64,000 nt of DNA from Armatimonadota bacterium (GTDB taxonomy: Bacteria > Armatimonadota > UBA5829), in assembly GCA_026392045.1 (NCBI GenBank), contig JAPLCU010000018.1, positions 1 to 64,000 of the forward strand, written 5' to 3'. A program made the position numbers and the translations under genes. Of the stretch, positions 10,441-20,056 are shown piece after piece; within the stretch, counting starts at the first letter, position 1; every line of letters starts with the position of its first letter. The notes under the pieces were generated by a model, which was not told where the DNA came from, did not search any database, and was given only the letters and a program-made list of their open reading frames with translations.

Positions 10441-10663
10441 CAAGCGTGAGCAAATCCAGATATTACCACAAGGTGGGATGCTCAAAGATTTGGGGCAAAC
10501 CCGACCTATTGTTATATGATACCACTGAAGAAGCAGAATTGAACGAAAAGGTAGCCTGCAAAGTATGCCAACCATTTTGCTAATGTCAGCAAAATGGTCT
10601 TGCGCAGGCATCCGCAGTAACTTGTGTTTGTTCTTAGATGCAAAAAGGTCAGGAAACAGGTAT

Positions 10664-11227
10664 ATGTCCACCGGAAATCGAATTATGGTTATAGGCTCGC
10701 CCGGAAGTGGGAAAAGCACATTTGCTCGTGAGCTTGCTTCTATAACCGGCATGCCTCTTGTTCATCTTGATAAGCATTTTTGGAATGCAGGTTGGGTTGA
10801 AACACCTAAAGACGAGTTTTACGCATGGCAGCGCGAAATCGTCAAGGATGAGATGTGGATTATAGATGGCAACTACGGCGGTTCAATGGATATACGCCTT
10901 GAAAGAGCTGACATGGTCATAAACTTTGAGCTTTCAAAAATAGTCTGTTCTCTGAGCTGGCTGAAGAGACTGGCAACCCATGTAGGACGAAACCGTGTTG
11001 ATATGCCAAAGGGATGCCCTGAGAAACTGGACTGGGAGTTTAAGAAATACATTTGGGACTTTCCCAAGACTTCCGGCAAGCGCAATCGCGAACGCCTTGT
11101 GAGATATAGCGAACTTAACGTGGTCACATTCAAAAATCGGCGGGAGACTAACAGTTTTTTGAATGAGCTGCGAAAAGACGCGGGCGAAAACGCCGTTCCT
11201 AAGGAGCCATTAAATTGCCCAAAATAA
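10664..11227 (+). CDS. P-loop NTPase, FlaR/adenylate-kinase-like (DNA topology modulation protein type)
   Basis: RIMVIGSPGSGKSTFARELA Walker A, HLDKHFWNAGWVE, WIIDGNYGGSMDIRLERAD; ORF extends to 10565 but ATG 10664 fits better. Confidence 0.8.
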   Translation: MSTGNRIMVIGSPGSGKSTFARELASITGMPLVHLDKHFWNAGWVETPKDEFYAWQREIVKDEMWIIDGNYGGSMDIRLERADMVINFELSKIVCSLSWLKRLATHVGRNRVDMPKGCPEKLDWEFKKYIWDFPKTSGKRNRERLVRYSELNVVTFKNRRETNSFLNELRKDAGENAVPKEPLNCPK

Positions 11228-12123
11228 TCCAATGCGTGCCGAACTTCAGCGAGGGGCGGCGGAGAGATGTTGTTGAGAAGATAGTTGACGCTATCGCCTC
11301 GGCTTCGGGCGCGCGGGTTATTGACTGGTCTATGGATGCTGATCATAACCGCGCTGTGGTCACGTTTATCGGTGCGCCGCAGGAGATTCGGGCTTCGATG
11401 CTTGCGGGCGCGCGGGCTGCTGTCGAGCTGATAGATTTGAATGAGCACACCGGCGGGCATCCAAGAATTGGCGCTGTGGATGTTATTCCCATCGTGCCGG
11501 TTGATGGTGTTTCGATGGATGAGGCCGTTGCGCTTTCGCGCGAAATTGGGTCGGACATTGCAAATGAGCTTCGAGTGCCGGTCTATTTCTATGAGAACTC
11601 GGCTATTAAACCCGAATACTGCAATCTGGCGGATGTTCGCCGAGGTGGTTTTGAGGAGCTTAAGGCTTCGAACTTGGTCGAATGCCGGGAGCCCGATCTT
11701 GGGCCTCGCGAGCTTCACCCAACAGCGGGAGCAACAGCGGTCGGTGCTCGCGGGCCGTTGATCGCTTATAACGTCAATTTAGCCACCCATGACATTCATA
11801 TTGCCCGCAAAATAGCCTCAAAGATCAGAAATATGCGCGATTCCGGCGAAGGCATGGCGGGGGTCAAGGCTATCGCTGTCCTGTTGAAATCCCGCGACAT
11901 CGCCCAGGTATCCACAAATCTCACCAAACCACACCTGACGGGCCTATGGGACGTCTTCTCATTCATCGAACGCGAGGCGCGTGAGATAGGCATTGAAGTC
12001 CTCGAATCCGAACTCATTGGAGCATTGCGAGAGCGTGACCTCATTAACGCCGACATACCTGCGATGAAATTTATCGATCTGTCTGAGAAGCGGGTTATTG
12101 ATTGGTGGATCAGTTCTTTATAA
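11215..12123 (+). CDS. Glutamate formimidoyltransferase
   Basis: 302 aa; IIQCVPNFSEGRRRDVVEKI, DADHNRAVVTFIG, HPRIGAVDVIPIVP; TTG start overlapping upstream gene. Confidence 0.92.
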   Translation: MPKIIQCVPNFSEGRRRDVVEKIVDAIASASGARVIDWSMDADHNRAVVTFIGAPQEIRASMLAGARAAVELIDLNEHTGGHPRIGAVDVIPIVPVDGVSMDEAVALSREIGSDIANELRVPVYFYENSAIKPEYCNLADVRRGGFEELKASNLVECREPDLGPRELHPTAGATAVGARGPLIAYNVNLATHDIHIARKIASKIRNMRDSGEGMAGVKAIAVLLKSRDIAQVSTNLTKPHLTGLWDVFSFIEREAREIGIEVLESELIGALRERDLINADIPAMKFIDLSEKRVIDWWISSL

Positions 12124-13603
12124 GCAAATGAATGGTCTCCACCAGAGAGTTATCGTCGTCGATCACGTCGATGGTGTGGTAGCCGTTGGTGTATTTTGTT
12201 GAGTCCCAGGCAAATCTATATGGGCTGCTCGTGCTGTAGGCGATACGGCCGTCCACATAGAAGCTGACGACCTCTGATCTCGCCTTGAGAGACGCTATGC
12301 ATATCGTGCCGCTTTTGGCTTTTGCGCCGGATTTTATGGTTCTGGCAGTGTATTCATCAGATTCACGTTTCAGCTCTTTGGCTGCCTCGGCTGTGTCGTA
12401 TTCAGGGAAAAGCAGCTTGATGGAGGTGACGCCCCTGGTCACGGTTCGGCTCTTTCCAAGCCTCTTGAAGTAGCCCTGCAGATAAGCGGGCGTGAATGCG
12501 TTGTCTACTCTTCCAACAATCTGAGGCACGGTTTCCCAGTTGCCGTCATCTATCCTGACCTGGGTGCGGTATGAAAGCTTGGAATCGGCGCCATATCGGC
12601 AAAGGTTGATGAAGCCGTTAAACATCGGCGGAGTGCCTTCCATCGCTGGTTTGGTCTTGTCTTTCGGCCCGATTACCATCACTTGAACAGCGCCTTCGCC
12701 CTGATCTGCGACGTGATAATATGGCTGCACCATAAACCCGCCGCGAGTCTCGATTGGGCCGCCCTCATGGGTTCCCGGTGCGCAGACAGGAGCGGTGGAG
12801 AGGGTGAGAACTCCGCCGTGGTTGGTGTTGACGGAGCCAACCCCAGTGAATGATGTGCCGTCATATCTTCCAACGCCCTGCACAGCCCTGTCCACCTGCG
12901 CGATTACATCGTTGGAACCATCGGGATAGCGCACGGTGACGTTTCCGCCGCTGCGGTTCTCAAACTCGATTTCTGAGGGCATTTTATCCGGCCTTTTGAC
13001 CACTATGACGAAGGTATCGCCTACCGAGGGGGTATAATCCTCGGGCAGAGGAATCAGGTCCTGCTTTCGCTCAAGGAAAACTTGGCTGCCCACATAAGGC
13101 GAGAGGTTTCTGAATATCGAATGGCCCGAGTAGATATCGCTAAGAACCCCGGATGAGCGGGGAATATGCCCGCCATATCCCTTGGGAATTGAGGAGAATT
13201 CCAGCGGTGTGAGGCTGAACATCAGCGGCATCTGCTCTCTGCCGGTCGTACCCTCCCTGAACTGCCCTGTCTTGATCCGCAGCCCGTGGACAGCTGTCGC
13301 CGCGACCGTGCCAGTCGGAATATATGACGAAGCCGTAAAGCCGATTATCCGTGCGTTAGCAGCAATTTTAACCCTGCCCACGGCGGCATAACTCTTGCCG
13401 CCGTCCACACTCACCTGCACCAGCCCACCGGCTTGATTAAGCACACGTATCCGATAGACCTCGGTAGAAGCAAAATCGGCTGCGGAAACCTGCGTCGAGG
13501 CGATCAACAAAAAGCATATTAAGATTAGAAATCGCTTTAGCATGACACGGTTATTATACCAGATAAATAACTTCAAACATTGACGGTAAGAAAATGCCAT
13601 CAC
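12110..13603 (-). CDS. Secreted hypothetical protein with C-terminal Ig-like domain
   Basis: 497 aa; signal-peptide-like MLKRFLILICFLLIASTQVSA; C-term VVSFYVDGRIAYSTSSPYRFAWDSTKYTNGYHTIDVI. Confidence 0.6.
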   Translation of the reverse strand: MMAFSYRQCLKLFIWYNNRVMLKRFLILICFLLIASTQVSAADFASTEVYRIRVLNQAGGLVQVSVDGGKSYAAVGRVKIAANARIIGFTASSYIPTGTVAATAVHGLRIKTGQFREGTTGREQMPLMFSLTPLEFSSIPKGYGGHIPRSSGVLSDIYSGHSIFRNLSPYVGSQVFLERKQDLIPLPEDYTPSVGDTFVIVVKRPDKMPSEIEFENRSGGNVTVRYPDGSNDVIAQVDRAVQGVGRYDGTSFTGVGSVNTNHGGVLTLSTAPVCAPGTHEGGPIETRGGFMVQPYYHVADQGEGAVQVMVIGPKDKTKPAMEGTPPMFNGFINLCRYGADSKLSYRTQVRIDDGNWETVPQIVGRVDNAFTPAYLQGYFKRLGKSRTVTRGVTSIKLLFPEYDTAEAAKELKRESDEYTARTIKSGAKAKSGTICIASLKARSEVVSFYVDGRIAYSTSSPYRFAWDSTKYTNGYHTIDVIDDDNSLVETIHLLIKN

Positions 13604-13733
13604 AGAAACACAGAATTAAGAAATCGCAGAAATGCGCATATTTCTTTTGGCGCTGCTTGATTGTTTGTGGAACTATCAATATGAAGGTCGAGGCTCTGGA
13701 CGCCTGACCTCATATCCCTTGAAAGGAGACATT

Positions 13734-14231
13734 ATGAATAGAGTTATCAAACTGACTGTAGTATTTGCAATTCTGGCTTTTGTGCTTATGGGCGCTGCGT
13801 ACGCTGAGCCGGTTAAGGACACATCGGAGGCCTTTAGCATCAAGGTGGCTAAGGGTTGGACCTCGCAGGAAACCGAGGATTTGATGAGTCTGGTAGGGCC
13901 AAGCGGAATTCCGCATATAAACATGAGCGGTGAAGCTGTTGAGGGAGTCACCCTGGCACAGTTTACTAAGGTTTTCCCAGCACTGATGAAGAAAGAGCTC
14001 GCTAAGTTCAAGCTCATCTCGTCTGGTAAGACCAAAGTTGACAGCATTCCTGCCGCCGTGTGGGTATATTCGGCCAAGATCGACGGTATAATTCTGCAAT
14101 TCAAGAATTACGTGATTTTCAAGGACGGCAAGTTCTATAATGTGGTCTTTTGCACCACAACTGGCCGCTTCAAAACAGACGTGACCGGGTTCGATGCAAT
14201 GGTAAAGTCCTGGCAGTGGATCCAGGATTGA
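13734..14231 (+). CDS. Small secreted hypothetical protein
   Basis: ATG 13734 preceded by GAAAGGAG; signal peptide MNRVIKLTVVFAILAFVLMGAAYA. Confidence 0.7.
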   Translation: MNRVIKLTVVFAILAFVLMGAAYAEPVKDTSEAFSIKVAKGWTSQETEDLMSLVGPSGIPHINMSGEAVEGVTLAQFTKVFPALMKKELAKFKLISSGKTKVDSIPAAVWVYSAKIDGIILQFKNYVIFKDGKFYNVVFCTTTGRFKTDVTGFDAMVKSWQWIQD

Positions 14232-14249
14232 TGATGTAGAAAAATTAAA

Positions 14250-14287
14250 GGGGCGGCGTGAAACTGGTTCATGCCGCCCTGTTTTTT
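14250..14287 (+). terminator. Rho-independent-like terminator
   Basis: GGCGGCGTGAA-ACTGG-TTCATGCCGCC stem (one G-U) followed by TGTTTTTTG. Confidence 0.8.
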
Positions 14288-14402
14288 GTGCGTTATACTG
14301 AAGTCTATCTATCCAATTCCCCGCAGAGAATGTGCTTGTAGTTGCTGATGGTAAGCTCAAGCTGCCTGCGTATTTCCAAATTAGAGTCCTTTTGATTGGT
14401 CA

Positions 14403-16160
14403 TTATTCTGTCTTCTCATAAGGCAGCAGTATGGTGAACTTTGCGCCTTTGCCGGGTTTGCCGCTTTCAAAAATCACGCCGTCGTGCGCTTCCACTATGC
14501 CTTTCACAATCGAAAGCCCGAGGCCCATACCCTTGGCGCGGGAAGTATAGAACGGATTGAATATCTTGGGTTTGTCGATCAGAGCGATGCCCGGGCCATT
14601 GTCTTCGAAGCGCACCATCAGGAAATTGCCGGATTGCTGGCTTGGCCGCAGCCACTTTTTGCTGGGTTCGTCGGCGATGCCTGTGGTCACGGTAATCCGG
14701 CCGCCTTCGGGTTGGAAGTTGACCGAATTTTCCATTAGTTCCCCGAAACATCTCTTGAGCATTGTAGGATCCGCGCTGATTCTGGGCAAGTCCGCCTTGA
14801 TCCTGGTTTTAATCTCTGTTTGGGAGCGCCTGGGGAAACCCTCGTCGATAGATTCCATGACCAGGCTGTTGAGATCGATCTCTTCGATGTCGAGCTGAGT
14901 CGCCTTCACGAATTCTCTAAACTCGTTAAGAATGTCTTCCAGCAGAAAAATACCCTTTTTGATGCTCTCAGATATCCTGAGCGCGCTCTGGGAATCGATA
15001 TTTGGCTGGCCCAGCATCCATTCCAACTCGTTGAAGTCGCCTTTGATCGCAAAAACCCTGTTGCCGATCATATGCGCCGACCGGGCGGACATCTCTCCCC
15101 ACGCAGCCATTCTCTCGGTCTTAACCAGTTGATCTATGAGCCGGCGGTTATCGAGCGTGATTCCGAGCTGCGCCGCGATAGTGGTGAGAATGCTTTCGTC
15201 ATCGTCTGTAAAATCGTTCGGGAACCACTGATACGGGCTCTTTTTGCGCTGAACTCTTATAACGCCGATCACGCCCCTGTGGATGCGAATCGGCACCGCC
15301 ATGTATGCGCCCACCTCGCTGGATGGCAGTTCCTGATAAAGGCCTTTCCAGCGGGGGTCGCTTGGAGGGTCGATTACCCTCAGAATTTGCTCGTTTTCGG
15401 CAGTCCAACCCGTAAGCCCCTCGCCGAGGTCATAGCTGGCCTTGCCGATCAGTTTGGCGAGCGGCCCTCTGGAGGCGCGCAGCACCAGCTTATCAGTCAC
15501 CACGTCTATCATGAAGAGCGAGCAGTCCTCAAACTTTAGCGCGTCTGCCGCTACATCGATCACTTTCTGCAGCAGCGCATCGGTGTCTGAAAATCGATTG
15601 AGCTCCTGACCGATCTGCACGAGCGCCATCTCACGGGCGCGATGATCGTCCATAGTGATTGCGATGGTCGCGAGATCTGCAAGTCCCATCACAATGCAGA
15701 CGCTGGCAGGTTGAAAATGGTTGTATTCCAGGCTTTCGAGGTTAATCACGCCGCGCGCGCGCCCGTAGTTGTCCACCAAAGGCGCCGCAAGCTCGCTGCG
15801 GGCATCTTCAAATGACATCAAGTAATAGGGATCATTCAACACATCATCGGAGCGATATGGTGAACGGGTCGCTGCGGAGTGGCTGGTTATCCCCTTGCCA
15901 GTCTTCTCAGAGATTTTCAGCCGCCCCAGCCGCTTTTCTTCGGTCCAACCCTGGCCATAGGTATAGCGCACATCCAGCTCGCCGCGGTCATGGTCGACTA
16001 TAGCCAAAAAGCCTCTATCGGCCCCGCTCGCCTTAGCGGCCTCTTCGAGGATGTTTTGAAGGACGTGTTCGATGGCGTTGTCGGTGGCCACAAGCCTGCC
16101 GACTCTCGCAAAAAGCGAGGGTTCCTCCATCGGCCCGCAGAAAGAATGATCTTTGCTCAT
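14403..16160 (-). CDS. GAF-domain sensor histidine kinase
   Basis: Two GAF-like regions then MAAWGEMSARSAHMIGNRVFAIKGDFNELEWML and ATPase motifs ENSVNF, FEDNGPGI, GMGLGLSIVKGIVEAHDG; ORF to 16340 overlaps a terminator-like hairpin, so ATG 16160 preferred. Confidence 0.88.
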   Translation of the reverse strand: MSKDHSFCGPMEEPSLFARVGRLVATDNAIEHVLQNILEEAAKASGADRGFLAIVDHDRGELDVRYTYGQGWTEEKRLGRLKISEKTGKGITSHSAATRSPYRSDDVLNDPYYLMSFEDARSELAAPLVDNYGRARGVINLESLEYNHFQPASVCIVMGLADLATIAITMDDHRAREMALVQIGQELNRFSDTDALLQKVIDVAADALKFEDCSLFMIDVVTDKLVLRASRGPLAKLIGKASYDLGEGLTGWTAENEQILRVIDPPSDPRWKGLYQELPSSEVGAYMAVPIRIHRGVIGVIRVQRKKSPYQWFPNDFTDDDESILTTIAAQLGITLDNRRLIDQLVKTERMAAWGEMSARSAHMIGNRVFAIKGDFNELEWMLGQPNIDSQSALRISESIKKGIFLLEDILNEFREFVKATQLDIEEIDLNSLVMESIDEGFPRRSQTEIKTRIKADLPRISADPTMLKRCFGELMENSVNFQPEGGRITVTTGIADEPSKKWLRPSQQSGNFLMVRFEDNGPGIALIDKPKIFNPFYTSRAKGMGLGLSIVKGIVEAHDGVIFESGKPGKGAKFTILLPYEKTE

Positions 16161-16292
16161 GATGCTTATACCTGGCGGAATAGTATCGCCTGCTAAAAGC
16201 CTCCGCCATAAGGCAGTATACCAGAGCTGAGCAGGAAGGTCAAAAACGCTTCGCGGGTTATGAGTTATGAATTGGAAATTGGGAAACACCGA

Positions 16293-16337
16293 CAAAACCT
16301 CCCGCGCGCATCGATTGAGCGCTGCAGGAGGTTTTTT
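16293..16337. terminator. Terminator-like hairpin
   Basis: AAAACCTCC ... GGAGGTTTTTT arms around a GCGCGC...GAGCGC core. Confidence 0.5.
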
Positions 16338-16368
16338 CAAGACAATATTTTTTACACCCTCAGGTGGC

Positions 16369-16932
16369 CTAGAAGTTGCTGCCGGATTCGACGAGCATCT
16401 TCATACTGTAACTTTGTTTAGTTGCGTCCCACTGCGTAATCGCAGTTCTCCATTCTTCGCCCGTGGCAACTTTCTTGAAGTAAGTATACACGGCTACTCT
16501 TTCGTTGAGCTTGTGCTCTATGAGTTTGGCAGCCATCTTTGATGTAAAATCGATGTCATCAGCGCTGGCATCGCTGGGCATAACCAGCCTGAATATCCCA
16601 GGGCTGGTAAACCCGCCTTCTATGACAGATTTGCAGTAGCGTTTGTTCTTCAAAAACTCATTGGTAAAATCTCGGTGCGCCTGGTCAGTATAATTCATGT
16701 TCGTGGACATGACGAGCGCCTTTTTAGCGACGTCCTCATTATCCTTGCCCTGCAAGCCCATAATTATCCAAAAAGTCAGCGCTACTATAGCTCCGGCAAC
16801 TATCAGCCAAAGCCGGTTGTCTTCGCCTAACTTTTGTCTCAATGAATAATGAGGGCCGCTCACTTCGAGCTCATTCACATCTAAAGCCCATCCTTCTGTT
16901 CTTTTGCGTCTATGTATTCCTACCATGAGCAA
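16369..16932 (-). CDS. Membrane-anchored hypothetical protein
   Basis: 187 aa; single TM LWLIVAGAIVALTFWIIMGL. Confidence 0.6.
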   Translation of the reverse strand: MLMVGIHRRKRTEGWALDVNELEVSGPHYSLRQKLGEDNRLWLIVAGAIVALTFWIIMGLQGKDNEDVAKKALVMSTNMNYTDQAHRDFTNEFLKNKRYCKSVIEGGFTSPGIFRLVMPSDASADDIDFTSKMAAKLIEHKLNERVAVYTYFKKVATGEEWRTAITQWDATKQSYSMKMLVESGSNF

Positions 16933-17102
16933 TTAAGCTCCTCCTTGACTCGCAACCAGGTTAATTATACCAGAGTTAATACGCTTGCTAAACGGTTGAA
17001 GTTTCCTGTTTTTTTATATTCGGTATATTATTAAGCTTTTCTGAGGTCTTCCGTAACATACGGAACGATTTTTTGTATGTTCGTTCCGGGGTATTTTTGT
17101 CT

Positions 17103-17230
17103 TTCGGGATTTGAGGGTTGGACCACAAGCCCATCAAACTATAATTCAAGCGTTTAACCCAACCCGTAAATCCCGAAATAGCTTACAGCAACAACTAAGC
17201 AGATACGGTTTCGGGAACAAGTTTCCCGAA
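17103..17230 (+). repeat. 128-bp MITE-like palindromic element, family C copy 1
   Basis: TTCGGGATTTGAGGGTTGG...CCAACCCGTAAATCCCGAA...TTTCGGGAAcaagTTTCCCGAA; near-identical inverted copy at 27729-27856. Confidence 0.9.
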
Positions 17231-17347
17231 ACACCGATGGGATGCACCCAGTCGAATGGTTCAGCAACTATTTGTGATGCGCCCAAAAATGGTTCTACTT
17301 TCCCAAGTTCGGGTATTGTGTGCATGCCAGGTGGGAAAGATGTGATT

Positions 17348-17446
17348 TAAGTTTCACGTCACTTATCCCGTATTATTCATGATGTGCGGTAGGCTTCGGC
17401 ATCAGGATACCGAAGCAACTAACTAACTAAGTTTCACGTCACTTAT
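17348..17446 (+). repeat. REP-like element (family B) flanked by 19-bp direct repeats
   Basis: TAAGTTTCACGTCACTTAT at 17348-17366 and 17428-17446 around a 61-bp insert carrying GCTTCGG-CATCAGGATA-CCGAAGC. Confidence 0.92.
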
Positions 17447-17454
17447 ATTGATGA

Positions 17455-19932
17455 TTGCGGCTGGTTTGCCAGTTCTTCAGAGATTCGAGAATGAATACAC
17501 AAGTTGAGAATGGTGAAAGAATAGAGTCGCCGCCGTGGCTCGGCTACTTGGTAGTAGCCATCATCGAGGTTGTTTTGACTCTAGGGCTGAGGTTGTTGCA
17601 GCCGATTCTTCCCCTTGCCGACTTCCCTATCCCCTATATCCTGGTCATGATGCTGATTGCCTTTCGATTTGGCAAGGGCCCCACCATTTTTGCATTTGTT
17701 TTGGGTTTTGTCTGCTTTGCATATTTCTTCCCGCCACATCACGGAATTTGGCCTCTGGCAATTACGCCCACAGGGTGGGCCGGGCTGGTCGCGCTTCTTA
17801 TCGGAACAGGCATCGTGGGCTTTGCATCGGTTTCTATACGTAAGAGCATGAATCGTGCTGAATCCTTAGCGACCGAATTGCGCCGTGCGAATCAGCACAC
17901 TATCGATACGCTCGAACGTATTGCCGAATGCTATTTTAGAATGGATTTGGAATGCCGGTTTCTGGAGGTCAACCGTATAGCCGAGGAGACAGTGTTCAAG
18001 CGCCCGGCCTCTGACCTGCTGGGAAAGTCGCATGAAGAGGAATATTCAAGTTTTGATTCGGAATTTCAGCGGCAATGCAAGCGCGCTGTCGCGGAAATGC
18101 GTGAGGCGCATTTTGAAGCTCAGATCGAGCCGACTGGTCGATGGTTTGAATGCTATGTATTCCCACAAGAGACGTATCTGGATGTCTACATGCACGATAT
18201 ACACGACCGCAAACAGGCCGAGGAATCGCTGCGGAAAAGTGAACAGAAATACCGGCTGCTTATCGAGACGATGGACGAAGGTTTTGCCACAGCAGATGAG
18301 GATTATGTATTTACCTATGTAAACCTGCGATTCACACAGATGCTGGGCTATGCGCAAGATGAAATGCTGGGACACGGGATACAAGAATTTCTCGATAAAG
18401 CTAACTGGGCATTAATGCAAGAGCAGATTGCCCAACGGCGCAAAGGTGTATATGGTCACTACGAACTGTCTTGGGTGGCAAAGGACGGTCAAGCTGTATA
18501 CACGATCATTTCACCCAGACCGATTGTTGACGATGATGGGCGTTTTATCGGTAGTTTTGCCACAGTTACTGACATTACAGACCGAAAGCGCTCCGAAGAA
18601 GCCTTGCGCGAAAGTGAACACAAATATCGTGAACTCTTTCATAATGCCAATGATGCAATTTTTCTGCTTGAGGTGATGGAAGACGGTTCCCCCGGTCATT
18701 TTATGGATGTAAATGATATAGCGTGCCGCAGATTGGGTTACAGCAGAGAGGAACTGCTGAACATGGGCCCCAAGGACATCGATGGTCCAGACGCTGGTAA
18801 GCATTTGCCTGCCATTATGAAAGAAATGCTTGAGAAAGGCACCGGCACTTTTAAGATGGTGCAACTATCCAGGAGCGGCGCTAGAATCCCCGTCGAGATC
18901 AGTTCGCACCTCCTCGAACTGTCCGGCAAGAGAGTCATATTATCCATTGCCCGCGACATTACCGAGCGCAAACTTTCTGAGGAAAGGCTTCGAAAGAGTG
19001 AAGAGAGATTTCGCGCGTTATGTGAGCGTGCCGCAGATGGATTGTTCTTGCATGATTTAGAAGGTCGGTTTGTGGAAGTCAACAAAGCCGCCTGCGAAAC
19101 CTTGGGCTACACCCGTGAGGAACTCCTTGGGATGAGCGTGGCGGACATAGTGACAACATATAGCCAAGCTGATCTCGATGAGCTATGGAAGGAACTGCTG
19201 GCAAAGGGCCCGATGACGGTTTACATGGAGCACCGGCGAAAAGACGGTTCAACTCTTGATGTGGAGGGTCGTCTCAGCCCATTCGATTACCATGATCAAG
19301 CGCTCGTCTTGGAAGTTGTGCGCGATATTACCGAACGCAAACGCACAGAGGAAGAGCAGCGCGCTTTTGAAATGCGCATAGAAGAGCAAAAACGGGTTTT
19401 CTACAAGGAGACCATTCTCAGTGTTACAGATGGGAAACTCGACATTTGTGATGAATGTGAGTTGGCGCCGTATCTCACGAACGCTGAACTCATGGTGGAC
19501 GTGAGTAACGCAGCTCAGCTTTCTGTGGCGAGGTGTGAGGTGGAGGAGTTCTGTCATACGCACGGGCTCGATGGCGATCTCCTGGATTTGTTCACCATAG
19601 CTGTTGGAGAGGCGATGACGAATGCCGTGAAGCACGGCACAAAGGGGCGTGTCTACGCAGGTGTTAAGGGCGATTATGTCTGGGTCGGAATCCAGGACGA
19701 GGGCCCCGGTATAGGCTCCTTAATTCTGCCTCGCGCAGTCTTGCTTCGAGGCTTTTCCACAAAACCTTCCCTTGGCCTGGGCTACAGCGTAATGCTGGAC
19801 GTGGCAGACCAAATCCACCTCAAAACTGATGAGCACGGCACCATTGTCATACTTGAAAAGCGGATTAGGGAGCAGGATGAAACGCTATTATTGCAAAACT
19901 TCCCGGATACCTGGAACAACATTCCGGGTTAA
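17455..19932 (+). CDS. DUF4118/multi-PAS sensor protein with C-terminal RsbW-type ATPase
   Basis: 825 aa; KdpD-like DUF4118 membrane region; repeated PAS units (DITERKRSEE-type ends); C-term FTIAVGEAMTNAVKHG, GIQDEGPGI, LGLGYSVMLDVADQIHL. Confidence 0.85.
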   Translation: MRLVCQFFRDSRMNTQVENGERIESPPWLGYLVVAIIEVVLTLGLRLLQPILPLADFPIPYILVMMLIAFRFGKGPTIFAFVLGFVCFAYFFPPHHGIWPLAITPTGWAGLVALLIGTGIVGFASVSIRKSMNRAESLATELRRANQHTIDTLERIAECYFRMDLECRFLEVNRIAEETVFKRPASDLLGKSHEEEYSSFDSEFQRQCKRAVAEMREAHFEAQIEPTGRWFECYVFPQETYLDVYMHDIHDRKQAEESLRKSEQKYRLLIETMDEGFATADEDYVFTYVNLRFTQMLGYAQDEMLGHGIQEFLDKANWALMQEQIAQRRKGVYGHYELSWVAKDGQAVYTIISPRPIVDDDGRFIGSFATVTDITDRKRSEEALRESEHKYRELFHNANDAIFLLEVMEDGSPGHFMDVNDIACRRLGYSREELLNMGPKDIDGPDAGKHLPAIMKEMLEKGTGTFKMVQLSRSGARIPVEISSHLLELSGKRVILSIARDITERKLSEERLRKSEERFRALCERAADGLFLHDLEGRFVEVNKAACETLGYTREELLGMSVADIVTTYSQADLDELWKELLAKGPMTVYMEHRRKDGSTLDVEGRLSPFDYHDQALVLEVVRDITERKRTEEEQRAFEMRIEEQKRVFYKETILSVTDGKLDICDECELAPYLTNAELMVDVSNAAQLSVARCEVEEFCHTHGLDGDLLDLFTIAVGEAMTNAVKHGTKGRVYAGVKGDYVWVGIQDEGPGIGSLILPRAVLLRGFSTKPSLGLGYSVMLDVADQIHLKTDEHGTIVILEKRIREQDETLLLQNFPDTWNNIPG

Positions 19933-19934
19933 TT

Positions 19935-20001
19935 GGGAGGGCGAAGGTCCCCCTGAGCCGAATTCTTCGCGGCCAATGGCTCGGCGGGAGCCTCGCCCTC
20001 C
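19935..20001. repeat. Large imperfect palindrome between convergent genes
   Basis: GGGAGGGCGAAGGTCCCCCTGAGCCG ... GGCTCGGCGGGAGCCTCGCCCTCCC. Confidence 0.7.
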
Positions 20002-20008
20002 CCTACTT

Positions 20009-20056
20009 ACTTGCTTCGGTATCCTACTTGCTTCGGTATCCTGATGCCGAAGCTTG
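20009..20056 (-). repeat. Truncated family B element with 17-bp tandem duplication
   Basis: ACTTGCTTCGGTATCCT at 20009-20025 and 20026-20042, then GATGCCGAAGC; overlaps 3' end of the LamG gene. Confidence 0.85.

Noticed and set aside
17101-17450. Possible riboswitch upstream of the PAS sensor
   Set aside because: I could not match any known riboswitch consensus; most of the region is explained by repeat families C and B.
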